Positions 1-6,246 of a stretch of 22,100 nt of DNA are shown piece by piece. A program made the position numbers and the translations under genes. Position 1 is the first letter of the stretch; each line of letters opens with the position of its first letter. This DNA is from JACMMS01 sp043758775 (GTDB taxonomy: Bacteria; Pseudomonadota; Gammaproteobacteria; Burkholderiales; Methylophilaceae). The notes under the pieces were generated by a model. That model saw only the letters and a list, made by a program, of their open reading frames with translations, ran no database searches and was not told the origin of the DNA. The stretch spans positions 1 through 22,100 of the forward strand of contig JAYVMU010000005.1 of the NCBI GenBank assembly GCA_043758775.1. Direction: 5' to 3'.

Positions 1-1
1 A

Positions 2-77
2 TGGGGTGGCCGATGGGGCTCGAACCCACGACAACAGGAATCACAATCCTGGACTCTACCAACTGAGCTACGGCCAC
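2..77 (-). tRNA. tRNA-His (anticodon GUG)
   Basis: Read on the minus strand this folds as a full cloverleaf. The 7-bp acceptor stem is GTGGCCG with CGGCCAC, the anticodon loop TTGTGAT gives GUG, the T-loop is TTCGAGC, and CCA is encoded. The discriminator base is C, and the base before position 1 (position 78) is G on the minus strand, so the G-1 and C73 identity pair of tRNA-His is genomically encoded. It is the last of three tRNAs in the same orientation and probably cotranscribed with them. Confidence 0.97.
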
Positions 78-106
78 CATTGAAACAAACCGAGTAAAAC
101 AAAAAT

Positions 107-183
107 TGGTCTGCCCGACAGGAATCGAACCTGTAACCCCCAGCTTAGAAGGCTGGTGCTCTATCCGGTTGAGCTACGGGCAG
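107..183 (-). tRNA. tRNA-Arg (anticodon UCU)
   Basis: Minus-strand cloverleaf of 77 nt. The acceptor stem is CTGCCCG with CGGGCAG, the anticodon loop CTTCTAA sits on a CCAGC/GCTGG stem and gives UCU, the T-loop is TTCGATT, the discriminator is A and CCA is encoded. It reads AGA (and AGG by wobble) codons. It lies between tRNA-Pro and tRNA-His on the same strand. Confidence 0.97.
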
Positions 184-228
184 ATTGGGTTACATTGCTC
201 TTACCATTCATTCGGGTAAACCAGTTGC

Positions 229-287
229 ATTAAAGCTTTGCTGTAACTAGCACTAGATCTGGTTTCTAGCACTTAAAAAGCTTTAAT
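229..287. repeat. Inverted and direct repeats in the tRNA-Arg/tRNA-Pro spacer
   Basis: An 11-bp inverted repeat (229-239 with 277-287, core AAAGCTTT) flanks two direct copies of CTAGCACT at 247-254 and 266-273. In the polycistronic tRNA transcript this could form a long hairpin between the two tRNAs, perhaps a processing element. The core is itself a palindrome, so the pairing may have no function. Confidence 0.4.
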
Positions 288-293
288 AAAAAT

Positions 294-370
294 TGGTCGG
301 CGTGGAGAGATTCGAACTCCCGACATCCTGCTCCCAAAGCAGGCGCGCTACCAGGCTACGCTACACGCCG
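294..370 (-). tRNA. tRNA-Pro (anticodon UGG)
   Basis: Minus-strand cloverleaf of 77 nt. The acceptor stem is CGGCGTG with CACGCCG, the anticodon loop TTTGGGA sits on a CCTGC/GCAGG stem and gives UGG, the T-loop is TTCGAAT, the discriminator is A and CCA is encoded. It is the first tRNA after the promoter at 381-409. Confidence 0.97.
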
Positions 371-380
371 AAGAGGCAGA

Positions 381-409
381 AATATAGCGCAATCCAGCCT
401 AGAGGTCAA
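381..409 (-). promoter_or_regulatory. sigma70-type promoter of the tRNA Pro-Arg-His unit
   Basis: On the minus strand TTGACC (404-409) is followed after exactly 17 bp by TATATT (381-386). The predicted start is a few bases before the 5' end of tRNA-Pro at 370. This is one of the best promoter matches in the window and fits a strongly expressed stable-RNA unit. Confidence 0.8.
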
Positions 410-462
410 TTCTAATATGCTAAAATAACGCTTTTATTTGATAAATTATTCAAAATATTGCA

Positions 463-1326
463 ATGACAGCTAAAATTATCAATGGTAAGGCAATTGCCGA
501 AGACCTGCTTAATGAATTACAAAATAAGATTGCGGCACGCGTAAAAGCTAACAAGCGTGCACCTTGCCTTGCCGTAGTACTGGTTGGCGCTGATCCTGCC
601 TCTACTATTTATGTGCGTAATAAGCGTTTGGCTTGTGAAAAGGTTGGTATACGCTCAATTGCTTACGATTTGCCTACTACGATTACTGAAGCTGAACTTT
701 ATGCACTGATTGATGAGCTGAACAACGATAACAGTATTGATGGTATTTTGGTGCAAGCCCCATTGCCACCGCAAATTAAAGATGAAAATATCATCGAGCG
801 TATCAGTCCATATAAAGATGTTGATGGCTTTCACCCTTATAACATCGGCAAGCTGACTGTCCGCCAGCCCACACTGCGCTCATGTACGCCTTATGGTGTG
901 ATGAAGTTGCTGCAAGCCACAGGTATCGATGTGATGGGCTTGGATGCCGTGATAGTAGGCGTATCCAATCATGTGGGCCGCCCGATGGCACTAGAACTAT
1001 TACTTGCAGGCAGCACTGTGAACTGCTGTCATCGCCACACCAAGGACTTAGCCTTTCAAGTAAGCTATGCTGATTTAATTGTTGCGGCAGCTGGTAAACC
1101 AGGCTTAATAAAAGGGCATTGGATAAAACCTGGCGCCGTGGTGATTGACATCGGCATTAACCGCCTAGCCGATGGCAGCATCTGCGGCGATGTAGATTTT
1201 GAAGTGGCAAAGGAGCGTGCATCCTACATTACACCTGTACCAGGTGGCGTAGGCCCAATGACCGTAGCTACACTGATGGAAAATACACTATTAGCTCAGG
1301 AGCTCGCAGAAGCCAGGTCAAACTAA
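463..1326 (+). CDS. folD: FolD, methylenetetrahydrofolate dehydrogenase / cyclohydrolase
   Basis: Cytoplasmic bifunctional enzyme of one-carbon metabolism. It oxidises 5,10-methylene-THF to methenyl-THF with NADP and hydrolyses that to 10-formyl-THF. The 287 aa length is normal for the family. The catalytic lysine of the YxxxK motif is K54 (Y50-K54), with Q98 in QAPLP and D121 in DVDGFHP, all at the same positions as in E. coli FolD. The Rossmann-type nucleotide site GVSNHVGRPM lies at 166-175 and the C-terminal signature PGGVGPMT at 260-267. No clear Shine-Dalgarno sequence precedes the ATG, and only 92 bp separate it from the divergent tRNA-Pro, so its promoter overlaps the tRNA promoter region. 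In a methylotroph this enzyme would also serve C1 flux, which is inference. Confidence 0.97.
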   Translation: MTAKIINGKAIAEDLLNELQNKIAARVKANKRAPCLAVVLVGADPASTIYVRNKRLACEKVGIRSIAYDLPTTITEAELYALIDELNNDNSIDGILVQAPLPPQIKDENIIERISPYKDVDGFHPYNIGKLTVRQPTLRSCTPYGVMKLLQATGIDVMGLDAVIVGVSNHVGRPMALELLLAGSTVNCCHRHTKDLAFQVSYADLIVAAAGKPGLIKGHWIKPGAVVIDIGINRLADGSICGDVDFEVAKERASYITPVPGGVGPMTVATLMENTLLAQELAEARSN

Positions 1327-1505
1327 TTTTTTATATTTTTATTACTAACTTTGCATAGAAACACTAATCAGTGTAAACTCGCGCGGTTATTTTGATGGTT
1401 CGCTGTCTTAAAGATGAGACAAAAATAGATAATTAAGTAAAACCTAGTAAGGTTAAAGCTCAAATATTAAGTTAGCGATAAGATTCACTTCATAGGATTT
1501 ACATC

Positions 1506-1928
1506 ATGGCCGAAGTTATTACCAAACAATTTACCCCTTACCAACCTAAAGTTGGCGAGGATTACATGAGCAAGCCTCAGTTAAATCATTTTCGGAAGAT
1601 TTTGAATGGCTGGAAAGATGAGCTTAGCCACGACATAGACCGTACTGTGCATACCATGCAAGACGAAGTCACCATGTTTGCCGACCCTAACGATCGTGCT
1701 AGCCAAGAGTCTGATATGGCGCTAGAACTTCGCAACCGTGACCGCGAGCGTAAATTGATTAAAAAAATTGATGAGACCCTACGTAATATTGATGCTGGCG
1801 AATATGGCTATTGTCAAGGTTGCGGCATCGAAATTGGCTTAAAACGCTTAGAAGCACGCCCTACAGCTACGCTTTGTATTGATTGCAAAACATTGGATGA
1901 AATGCGTGAAAGACAAGTCGCTAAGTAA
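1506..1928 (+). CDS. dksA: DksA, RNA polymerase-binding stringent-response factor
   Basis: DksA binds in the RNA polymerase secondary channel and, with ppGpp, represses rRNA promoters and activates amino-acid biosynthesis promoters. The 140 aa product shows the N-terminal helix, the coiled coil with the acidic tip (D60 and D63 in ADPNDRASQ, matching the two tip aspartates of E. coli DksA), and the zinc finger with C103, C106, C124 and C127. The family sequence LELRNRDRERKLIKKI is present. An AGGA about 9 nt before the ATG supports this start; the extra residues before the internal Met21 align with the E. coli N-terminus (PYQ..GE.YM). The 179 bp upstream hold no feature I can name. It ends at a bidirectional terminator shared with pnp. 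Confidence 0.97.
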   Translation: MAEVITKQFTPYQPKVGEDYMSKPQLNHFRKILNGWKDELSHDIDRTVHTMQDEVTMFADPNDRASQESDMALELRNRDRERKLIKKIDETLRNIDAGEYGYCQGCGIEIGLKRLEARPTATLCIDCKTLDEMRERQVAK

Positions 1929-1978
1929 GTATCAAGTTAAATTTAAATAATTAGCGCTCTCAAGTTAATTAATTAAAT

Positions 1979-2006
1979 AAAAAAGCCCGCACAAGCGGGC
2001 TTTTTT
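1979..2006. terminator. Bidirectional rho-independent terminator (dksA / pnp)
   Basis: A perfect GCCCGC-ACAA-GCGGGC hairpin (1985-2000) is flanked by A6 on the left and T6 on the right, so it can end transcription in both directions. It sits between the convergent ends of dksA and pnp. Confidence 0.95.
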
Positions 2007-2028
2007 ATTACACTGCAACTTAAGCTAA

Positions 2029-4158
2029 TTACTCATCAGCTTCTGTTTCAGTTTTCGCTTCCGCAGTTGGTGCTTCAATCAAGGCTTTCATGCTTAAGCG
2101 TACGCGGCCTTTTTCGTCAGCTTCAACCACTTTAACTTTAACAACATCACCTTCTTTTAAGAAATCGCCCACTGCATTCACGCGTTGATGGGCGATTTGT
2201 GAAATATGTAACAAGCCATCTTTACCTGGTAGCAATGAAACAATTGCACCAAAATCAAGCAACTTAGTCACGGTACCTTCGTAAGTTTGGCCAATTTCAA
2301 CTTCTGCCGTAATTGCAGCGATGCGCTTCTTAGCTTCTTCACCCGCTTCTGCATTCACACAACCGATTTTAATTGTACCGTCATCTTCAATATCAATCGT
2401 AGTACCAGTTTCTTCAGTTAACGCACGAATAACTGCGCCGCCTTTACCGATAACATCACGAATTTTTTCAGGATTGATTTTCATGGTGATAATGCGTGGT
2501 GCAAATGCTGACATTTCCGTGTTGGCATTGCTCATGCTATCTTTCATGATGCCTAAAATATGTGCACGACCTTCTTTAGCTTGCGCTAATGCCACTTGCA
2601 TAATTTGTGCAGTAATACCGGTGATTTTGATGTCCATTTGCAAAGCAGTAATACCAACATCAGTACCCGCTACTTTAAAGTCCATATCACCTAGATGATC
2701 TTCATCACCTAAAATATCTGTTAGCACTGCAACACGGTTACCTTCTTTAATTAAGCCCATCGCGATACCTGCCACGTGTGCTTTTACTGGCACGCCAGCG
2801 TCAATTAATGCTAAACAGCCACCACATACTGATGCCATTGAACTAGAACCGTTAGATTCTGTAATCTCTGATACTAAACGAATGCTGTAACCAAACTCTT
2901 CTAAGCTAGGCAATACAGCAATTAACGCACGTTTTGCCAAACGGCCATGACCGATTTCGCGGCGTTTTGGTGTACCTACACGACCAGTTTCACCAGTTGC
3001 GTACGGAGGCATATTGTAATGCAACATAAAGCGGTCTTTGTACTCACCCTGTAATGCATCAACCGTTTGTTCATCGCGGCCAGTACCAAGTGTTGCAACC
3101 ACTAAAGCTTGTGTTTCGCCACGGGTAAATAGTGCTGAACCATGGGTGCGTGGTAATACGCCAGTGCGCACAACGATTGGACGCACAGTACGTGTATCAC
3201 GACCATCAATACGTGGCTCGCCATTTAGAATTTGGCTACGTACTGTTTTAGCTTCTAAATTAAAGAATTCTGTTTTAATTTTATTAGCTTCTTCAGTTGA
3301 AGTATCAGCAGTGATTAGTTCTTTCATTACACGATTTTTGATTTCGTCTAACTTAGCAGAGCGCTCACCTTTAGCTTTAATTTGGAAAGCCGCATTCACA
3401 TCCACACCTGCAACTGCTTGCATTTTCTCAATCAACGCCGTATCTGGCGCTGGTGGTGTCCAATCCCAAGCATCTTTACCAGCTTCTGCTGTGAGTTCAT
3501 TAATCATAGTAATCACGGCCTGCATTTGCTCGTGACCGAATACAACTGCGCCTAACATGATTTCTTCTGATAATTCTTTCGCTTCAGATTCAACCATCAT
3601 CACCGCTGTTGCTGTAGCAGCAACCACTAAATCTAATGTAGTTTCTTGCATTTGCGTAGCAGTTGGATTCAGCACATAAGCACCATCAATATAACCAACA
3701 CGCGCCGCGCCTAGTGGGCCGTAGAACGGTACACCAGAAAGTGCCATCGCCGCTGATGCACCGATAATCGCTGGGATATCCGCATCAATTTCTGGATCAG
3801 ACGACATCACTGTCGCAACAACTTGCACTTCGTTATAAAACGCATCTGGGAATAATGGACGCAATGGACGGTCAATTAAACGACTCGTTAATGTTTCTTT
3901 TTCTGATGGACGACCTTCGCGTTTGAAAAAACTGCCTGGGATTTTACCCGCAGCATATGTTTTCTCCATGTAATCTACTGTCAGCGGAAAAAAATCTTGG
4001 CCTGCTTTAACTTCTGTTTTTGCAGTAACTGCTACTAAAATAACGGTGTCGCCGTAACTTACCATCACAGCACCATCGGCTTGACGTGCTATTTCACCAG
4101 TTTCCAAGGTGAGCTCATGCGCACCAAATTGAATACTCTTCTTAACTTTATGAAACAT
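2029..4158 (-). CDS. pnp: PNPase, polyribonucleotide nucleotidyltransferase
   Basis: 3'-5' phosphorolytic exoribonuclease, a trimeric ring and component of the RNA degradosome. At 709 aa it is close to E. coli PNPase (711). The two RNase PH-like domains span roughly 10-145 and 315-460. The phosphate-binding serines are S438-S440, and the acidic active-site stretch GDEDHLGDMD lies at 484-493. The KH domain has VIGKGG at 569-574, and the S1 domain covers about 622-692, followed by a short Glu/Ala-rich tail. An AGGAAGAG Shine-Dalgarno lies just before the ATG. It is the last gene of the rimP-to-pnp cluster; a terminator separates it from rpsO, so expression depends on read-through or a local promoter. 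Its leader has a perfect stem-loop. Confidence 0.98.
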   Translation of the reverse strand: MFHKVKKSIQFGAHELTLETGEIARQADGAVMVSYGDTVILVAVTAKTEVKAGQDFFPLTVDYMEKTYAAGKIPGSFFKREGRPSEKETLTSRLIDRPLRPLFPDAFYNEVQVVATVMSSDPEIDADIPAIIGASAAMALSGVPFYGPLGAARVGYIDGAYVLNPTATQMQETTLDLVVAATATAVMMVESEAKELSEEIMLGAVVFGHEQMQAVITMINELTAEAGKDAWDWTPPAPDTALIEKMQAVAGVDVNAAFQIKAKGERSAKLDEIKNRVMKELITADTSTEEANKIKTEFFNLEAKTVRSQILNGEPRIDGRDTRTVRPIVVRTGVLPRTHGSALFTRGETQALVVATLGTGRDEQTVDALQGEYKDRFMLHYNMPPYATGETGRVGTPKRREIGHGRLAKRALIAVLPSLEEFGYSIRLVSEITESNGSSSMASVCGGCLALIDAGVPVKAHVAGIAMGLIKEGNRVAVLTDILGDEDHLGDMDFKVAGTDVGITALQMDIKITGITAQIMQVALAQAKEGRAHILGIMKDSMSNANTEMSAFAPRIITMKINPEKIRDVIGKGGAVIRALTEETGTTIDIEDDGTIKIGCVNAEAGEEAKKRIAAITAEVEIGQTYEGTVTKLLDFGAIVSLLPGKDGLLHISQIAHQRVNAVGDFLKEGDVVKVKVVEADEKGRVRLSMKALIEAPTAEAKTETEADE

Positions 4159-4191
4159 TTTCTCTTCCTTTTCTCAACTTTTTTCACTTAT

Positions 4192-4220
4192 ATTTGCTAT
4201 TTACAACGCTAATAGCAAAT
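4192..4220 (-). promoter_or_regulatory. Stem-loop in the pnp 5' leader
   Basis: A perfect 10-bp inverted repeat (4192-4201 with 4211-4220, loop of 9 nt) lies 34 nt upstream of the pnp start codon. In E. coli the pnp leader contains a hairpin cut by RNase III, after which PNPase represses its own translation. The position is analogous, but this stem is shorter and AT-rich, so the functional parallel is inference. Confidence 0.5.
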
Positions 4221-4283
4221 GACTTGTTACAAATTACATTTACAGCACTTAACTTACGTTCCACATGCTTTACAACACATAAC

Positions 4284-4320
4284 AAAAAAGCCGATATGCA
4301 CAGAAGTGCTATCGGCTTTT
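4284..4320 (-). terminator. Rho-independent terminator between rpsO and pnp
   Basis: On the minus strand a GC-containing hairpin pairs AAAAGCCGATA with TATCGGCTTTT around an inner GCAC/GTGC stem (one bulged base) and ends in T6. It follows rpsO by about 95 nt. Terminators at this place are known in the E. coli rpsO-pnp operon, where they lower pnp expression relative to rpsO. Confidence 0.88.
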
Positions 4321-4415
4321 AATTACATTCAAAAAAGTGAGCTAATCACCTTCATGAATAAATACTGATGACTCAATAACGTCAATATTGATAATATGAC
4401 TTTAACGTTAGCTAC

Positions 4416-4685
4416 TTACTTACGTAAGCTTAAACGTTCGATTAGTGTTTGGTAGCGACCTAAATTTTCGCGTTTTAGATAGTCTAACAATTTACGACGT
4501 TGACTTACCATCGCTAACAAACCACGGCGTGAGTGGTTGTCTTTTTTATTACTTTTAAAGTGATCTTGCAAGTAAGCAATACGGCTAGTTAACAGCGCAA
4601 CTTGCACTTCAGGAGAACCGGTATCATTTTTAGCTTGTTGAAATTCACTTACAATTTTTGCTCTGTCAGCTGCTGTAGTAGCCAT
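4416..4685 (-). CDS. rpsO: 30S ribosomal protein S15
   Basis: Primary 16S rRNA-binding protein of the small-subunit platform. From the ATG at 4685 the product has 89 aa, the family length, starting MATTAADRAKIVSEF. Family signatures HSRRGLLAMVSQRRKLLDYLK and the ending LIERLSLRK are present. This start has an AGGA 9 nt upstream; a longer reading from a TTG at 4712 adds nine residues with no homology and no ribosome binding site, so I reject it. It has its own promoter (4761-4790) after truB and a terminator before pnp. The roughly 70-nt leader includes a short hairpin near the predicted start (4740-4754). S15 autoregulates through leader RNA in several bacteria, but I cannot show that here. 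Confidence 0.97.
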   Translation of the reverse strand: MATTAADRAKIVSEFQQAKNDTGSPEVQVALLTSRIAYLQDHFKSNKKDNHSRRGLLAMVSQRRKLLDYLKRENLGRYQTLIERLSLRK

Positions 4686-4760
4686 AATCTTTAATCCTAT
4701 TTTTTGCGACAATGCTAAAGCAGGGGATCCGCGAAAGCATTCATTAACAATGAACCGGGC

Positions 4761-4790
4761 ATTCTAACCTAGATAACGCAAACTTAACAA
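4761..4790 (-). promoter_or_regulatory. Probable rpsO promoter
   Basis: On the minus strand TTGTTA (4785-4790) is followed after 18 bp by TAGAAT (4761-4766). The predicted transcript starts about 70 nt before the rpsO ATG. A separate rpsO promoter inside this operon is known in E. coli. Confidence 0.55.
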
Positions 4791-4858
4791 GTGTTTTAAC
4801 TAATTGTTTTATTTATTAATAAGTTATTTAACTAAATAGGCTAACTGCTAGGTTGCAC

Positions 4859-5776
4859 TTAAAAATTCAGTAATCTCTTGGGTGCGATTTTTCCATCATC
4901 CAGTAGTTTACCTAGCCCCAAAAATCTGCCTGATTCGTCATATATTCTAAAATCATCTTGTGGTCTTATATTTTTGGTCACGGCACTACTTTGCCAAATC
5001 GATTGGCCCTGCAATAAATAAAACGCTACATCCATACTGATACTCACTTTTGGGAAATCTTGTAAGGATGAGTCTACTGCCAGTAATTGTGCATCTTTTT
5101 CAACCAAACTCATCGCTTCAAGCTGCTCAATAGTAACGGCATCTTGTAACTGATAATCCGCTGTTGCTGTGCGACGCAAACCAATTAAATGTGCACCGCA
5201 ACCCAAAACAGCGCCTATATCCTCCGCTAGCGTACGTATATAAGTGCCTTTGCTGCAGGTGACGGTGATCTCAGCCACATCACCTTCAAACCGAAGAAGC
5301 TGAATGTTAAATATTGTCACATCACGTGCTACACGCTCAATATCTACGCCTTCTCTGGCGTACTCATACAGTGCTTTACCTTCAAATTTAAGCGCGGAAT
5401 ACATGGGCGGCACTTGCGTGATATCGCCAATAAATTGCGTGGTGACTGTATTTAGCTGGTCAGGGGCGACATTAACAGCAGCGCGAGTTAACACTTCGCC
5501 TTCCGCATCACCTGTAGTGGTAGTGGCGCCTAATTTAACCGTCGCATGATAGCTTTTTTTAGCTCCAAGCAAATAATGTGAAAACTTAGTGGCCTCACCA
5601 AAGCAGATAGGCAGGAGTCCAGTGGCTAAAGGGTCTAATGTGCCTGTGTGACCCGCTTTAGCCGCTTGATACAGCCACTTTACTTTTTGTAAGGCTTGAT
5701 TAGAAGAAAAACCGAGCGGCTTATCTAGTAGCAATACGCCGTTGACTGGGCGTTTAACGCGCTTAAATTGCACCAT
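4859..5776 (-). CDS. truB: TruB, tRNA pseudouridine-55 synthase
   Basis: Makes pseudouridine 55 in the T-loop of tRNAs. The product has 305 aa (E. coli TruB has 314). The catalytic aspartate is D48 in GHTGTLDPLATG. Other family motifs are LLLDKPLGFSSN near residue 15, the KSYHATVKLG stretch near 75, SKGTYIRTLAEDIG near 180 and CGAHLIGLRRT just after it. The C-terminal part probably forms a small PUA-like domain. It begins 26 nt after rbfA with an AGGT ribosome binding site, consistent with cotranscription in the nusA-infB operon. Confidence 0.97.
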   Translation of the reverse strand: MVQFKRVKRPVNGVLLLDKPLGFSSNQALQKVKWLYQAAKAGHTGTLDPLATGLLPICFGEATKFSHYLLGAKKSYHATVKLGATTTTGDAEGEVLTRAAVNVAPDQLNTVTTQFIGDITQVPPMYSALKFEGKALYEYAREGVDIERVARDVTIFNIQLLRFEGDVAEITVTCSKGTYIRTLAEDIGAVLGCGAHLIGLRRTATADYQLQDAVTIEQLEAMSLVEKDAQLLAVDSSLQDFPKVSISMDVAFYLLQGQSIWQSSAVTKNIRPQDDFRIYDESGRFLGLGKLLDDGKIAPKRLLNF

Positions 5777-5802
5777 ATAAGACCTGCTACTGCGGCTACT
5801 TA

Positions 5803-6213
5803 CTATTTTTTGCTGTCTTTATTTGCAGCTAATTCTGCTGCATCGGCATTAACAGCATCTGTAGCGATTGCAGCATCAATAATTTTCGACATTTTCATGC
5901 CATTATCAATCGATGCGTCGTACACGAAGTGTAGCTGCGGCACTGTGCGTAAAAGCATGCGCTTTGCCACTTGCGTACGTAAGAATCCGGCAGATTTTTC
6001 CAAACCTTGTTGCAAATCCAATGCAGCTTTCGCATCATTGTGCACCGCTGCGCTGTAAAAAACTTTTGCATGCGCAATGTCACCAGTGACTTCAACTTCT
6101 GTCACGGTGACCATGCCAATACGAGGGTCTTTGACCTCGAACTGCAACAAATCTGCCAGTTCGCGGCGCATTTGCTCAGCAATGCGGTGACTTCTTGAGA
6201 ACTCTTTAGCCAT
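5803..6213 (-). CDS. rbfA: RbfA, 30S ribosome-binding factor
   Basis: Late 30S maturation factor that binds near the 5' end helix of 16S rRNA and helps cold adaptation. The 136 aa product begins with the typical SRSHRIAEQMRRELADLLQ and continues KDPRIGMVTVTEVEVTGD, the KH-like core, then HAKVFYS. The variable C-terminus is Ala-rich. It lies 33 nt downstream of infB and 26 nt upstream of truB, the standard order. Confidence 0.95.
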   Translation of the reverse strand: MAKEFSRSHRIAEQMRRELADLLQFEVKDPRIGMVTVTEVEVTGDIAHAKVFYSAAVHNDAKAALDLQQGLEKSAGFLRTQVAKRMLLRTVPQLHFVYDASIDNGMKMSKIIDAAIATDAVNADAAELAANKDSKK

Positions 6214-6246
6214 TTGCTATTTCCCTAATAAATTCAAAATTTGAAT

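Noticed and set aside
2321..3535. Long plus-strand open frames antisense to pnp (2321-2698 and 3038-3535)
   Set aside because: They lie wholly inside a strongly conserved pnp frame, have low-complexity Ser/Thr/Ala-rich translations, and no ribosome binding sites or family similarity.
4686..4712. Longer rpsO from TTG at 4712
   Set aside because: The nine extra residues are outside the family length, while the ATG at 4685 has a good AGGA and gives the standard 89 aa.
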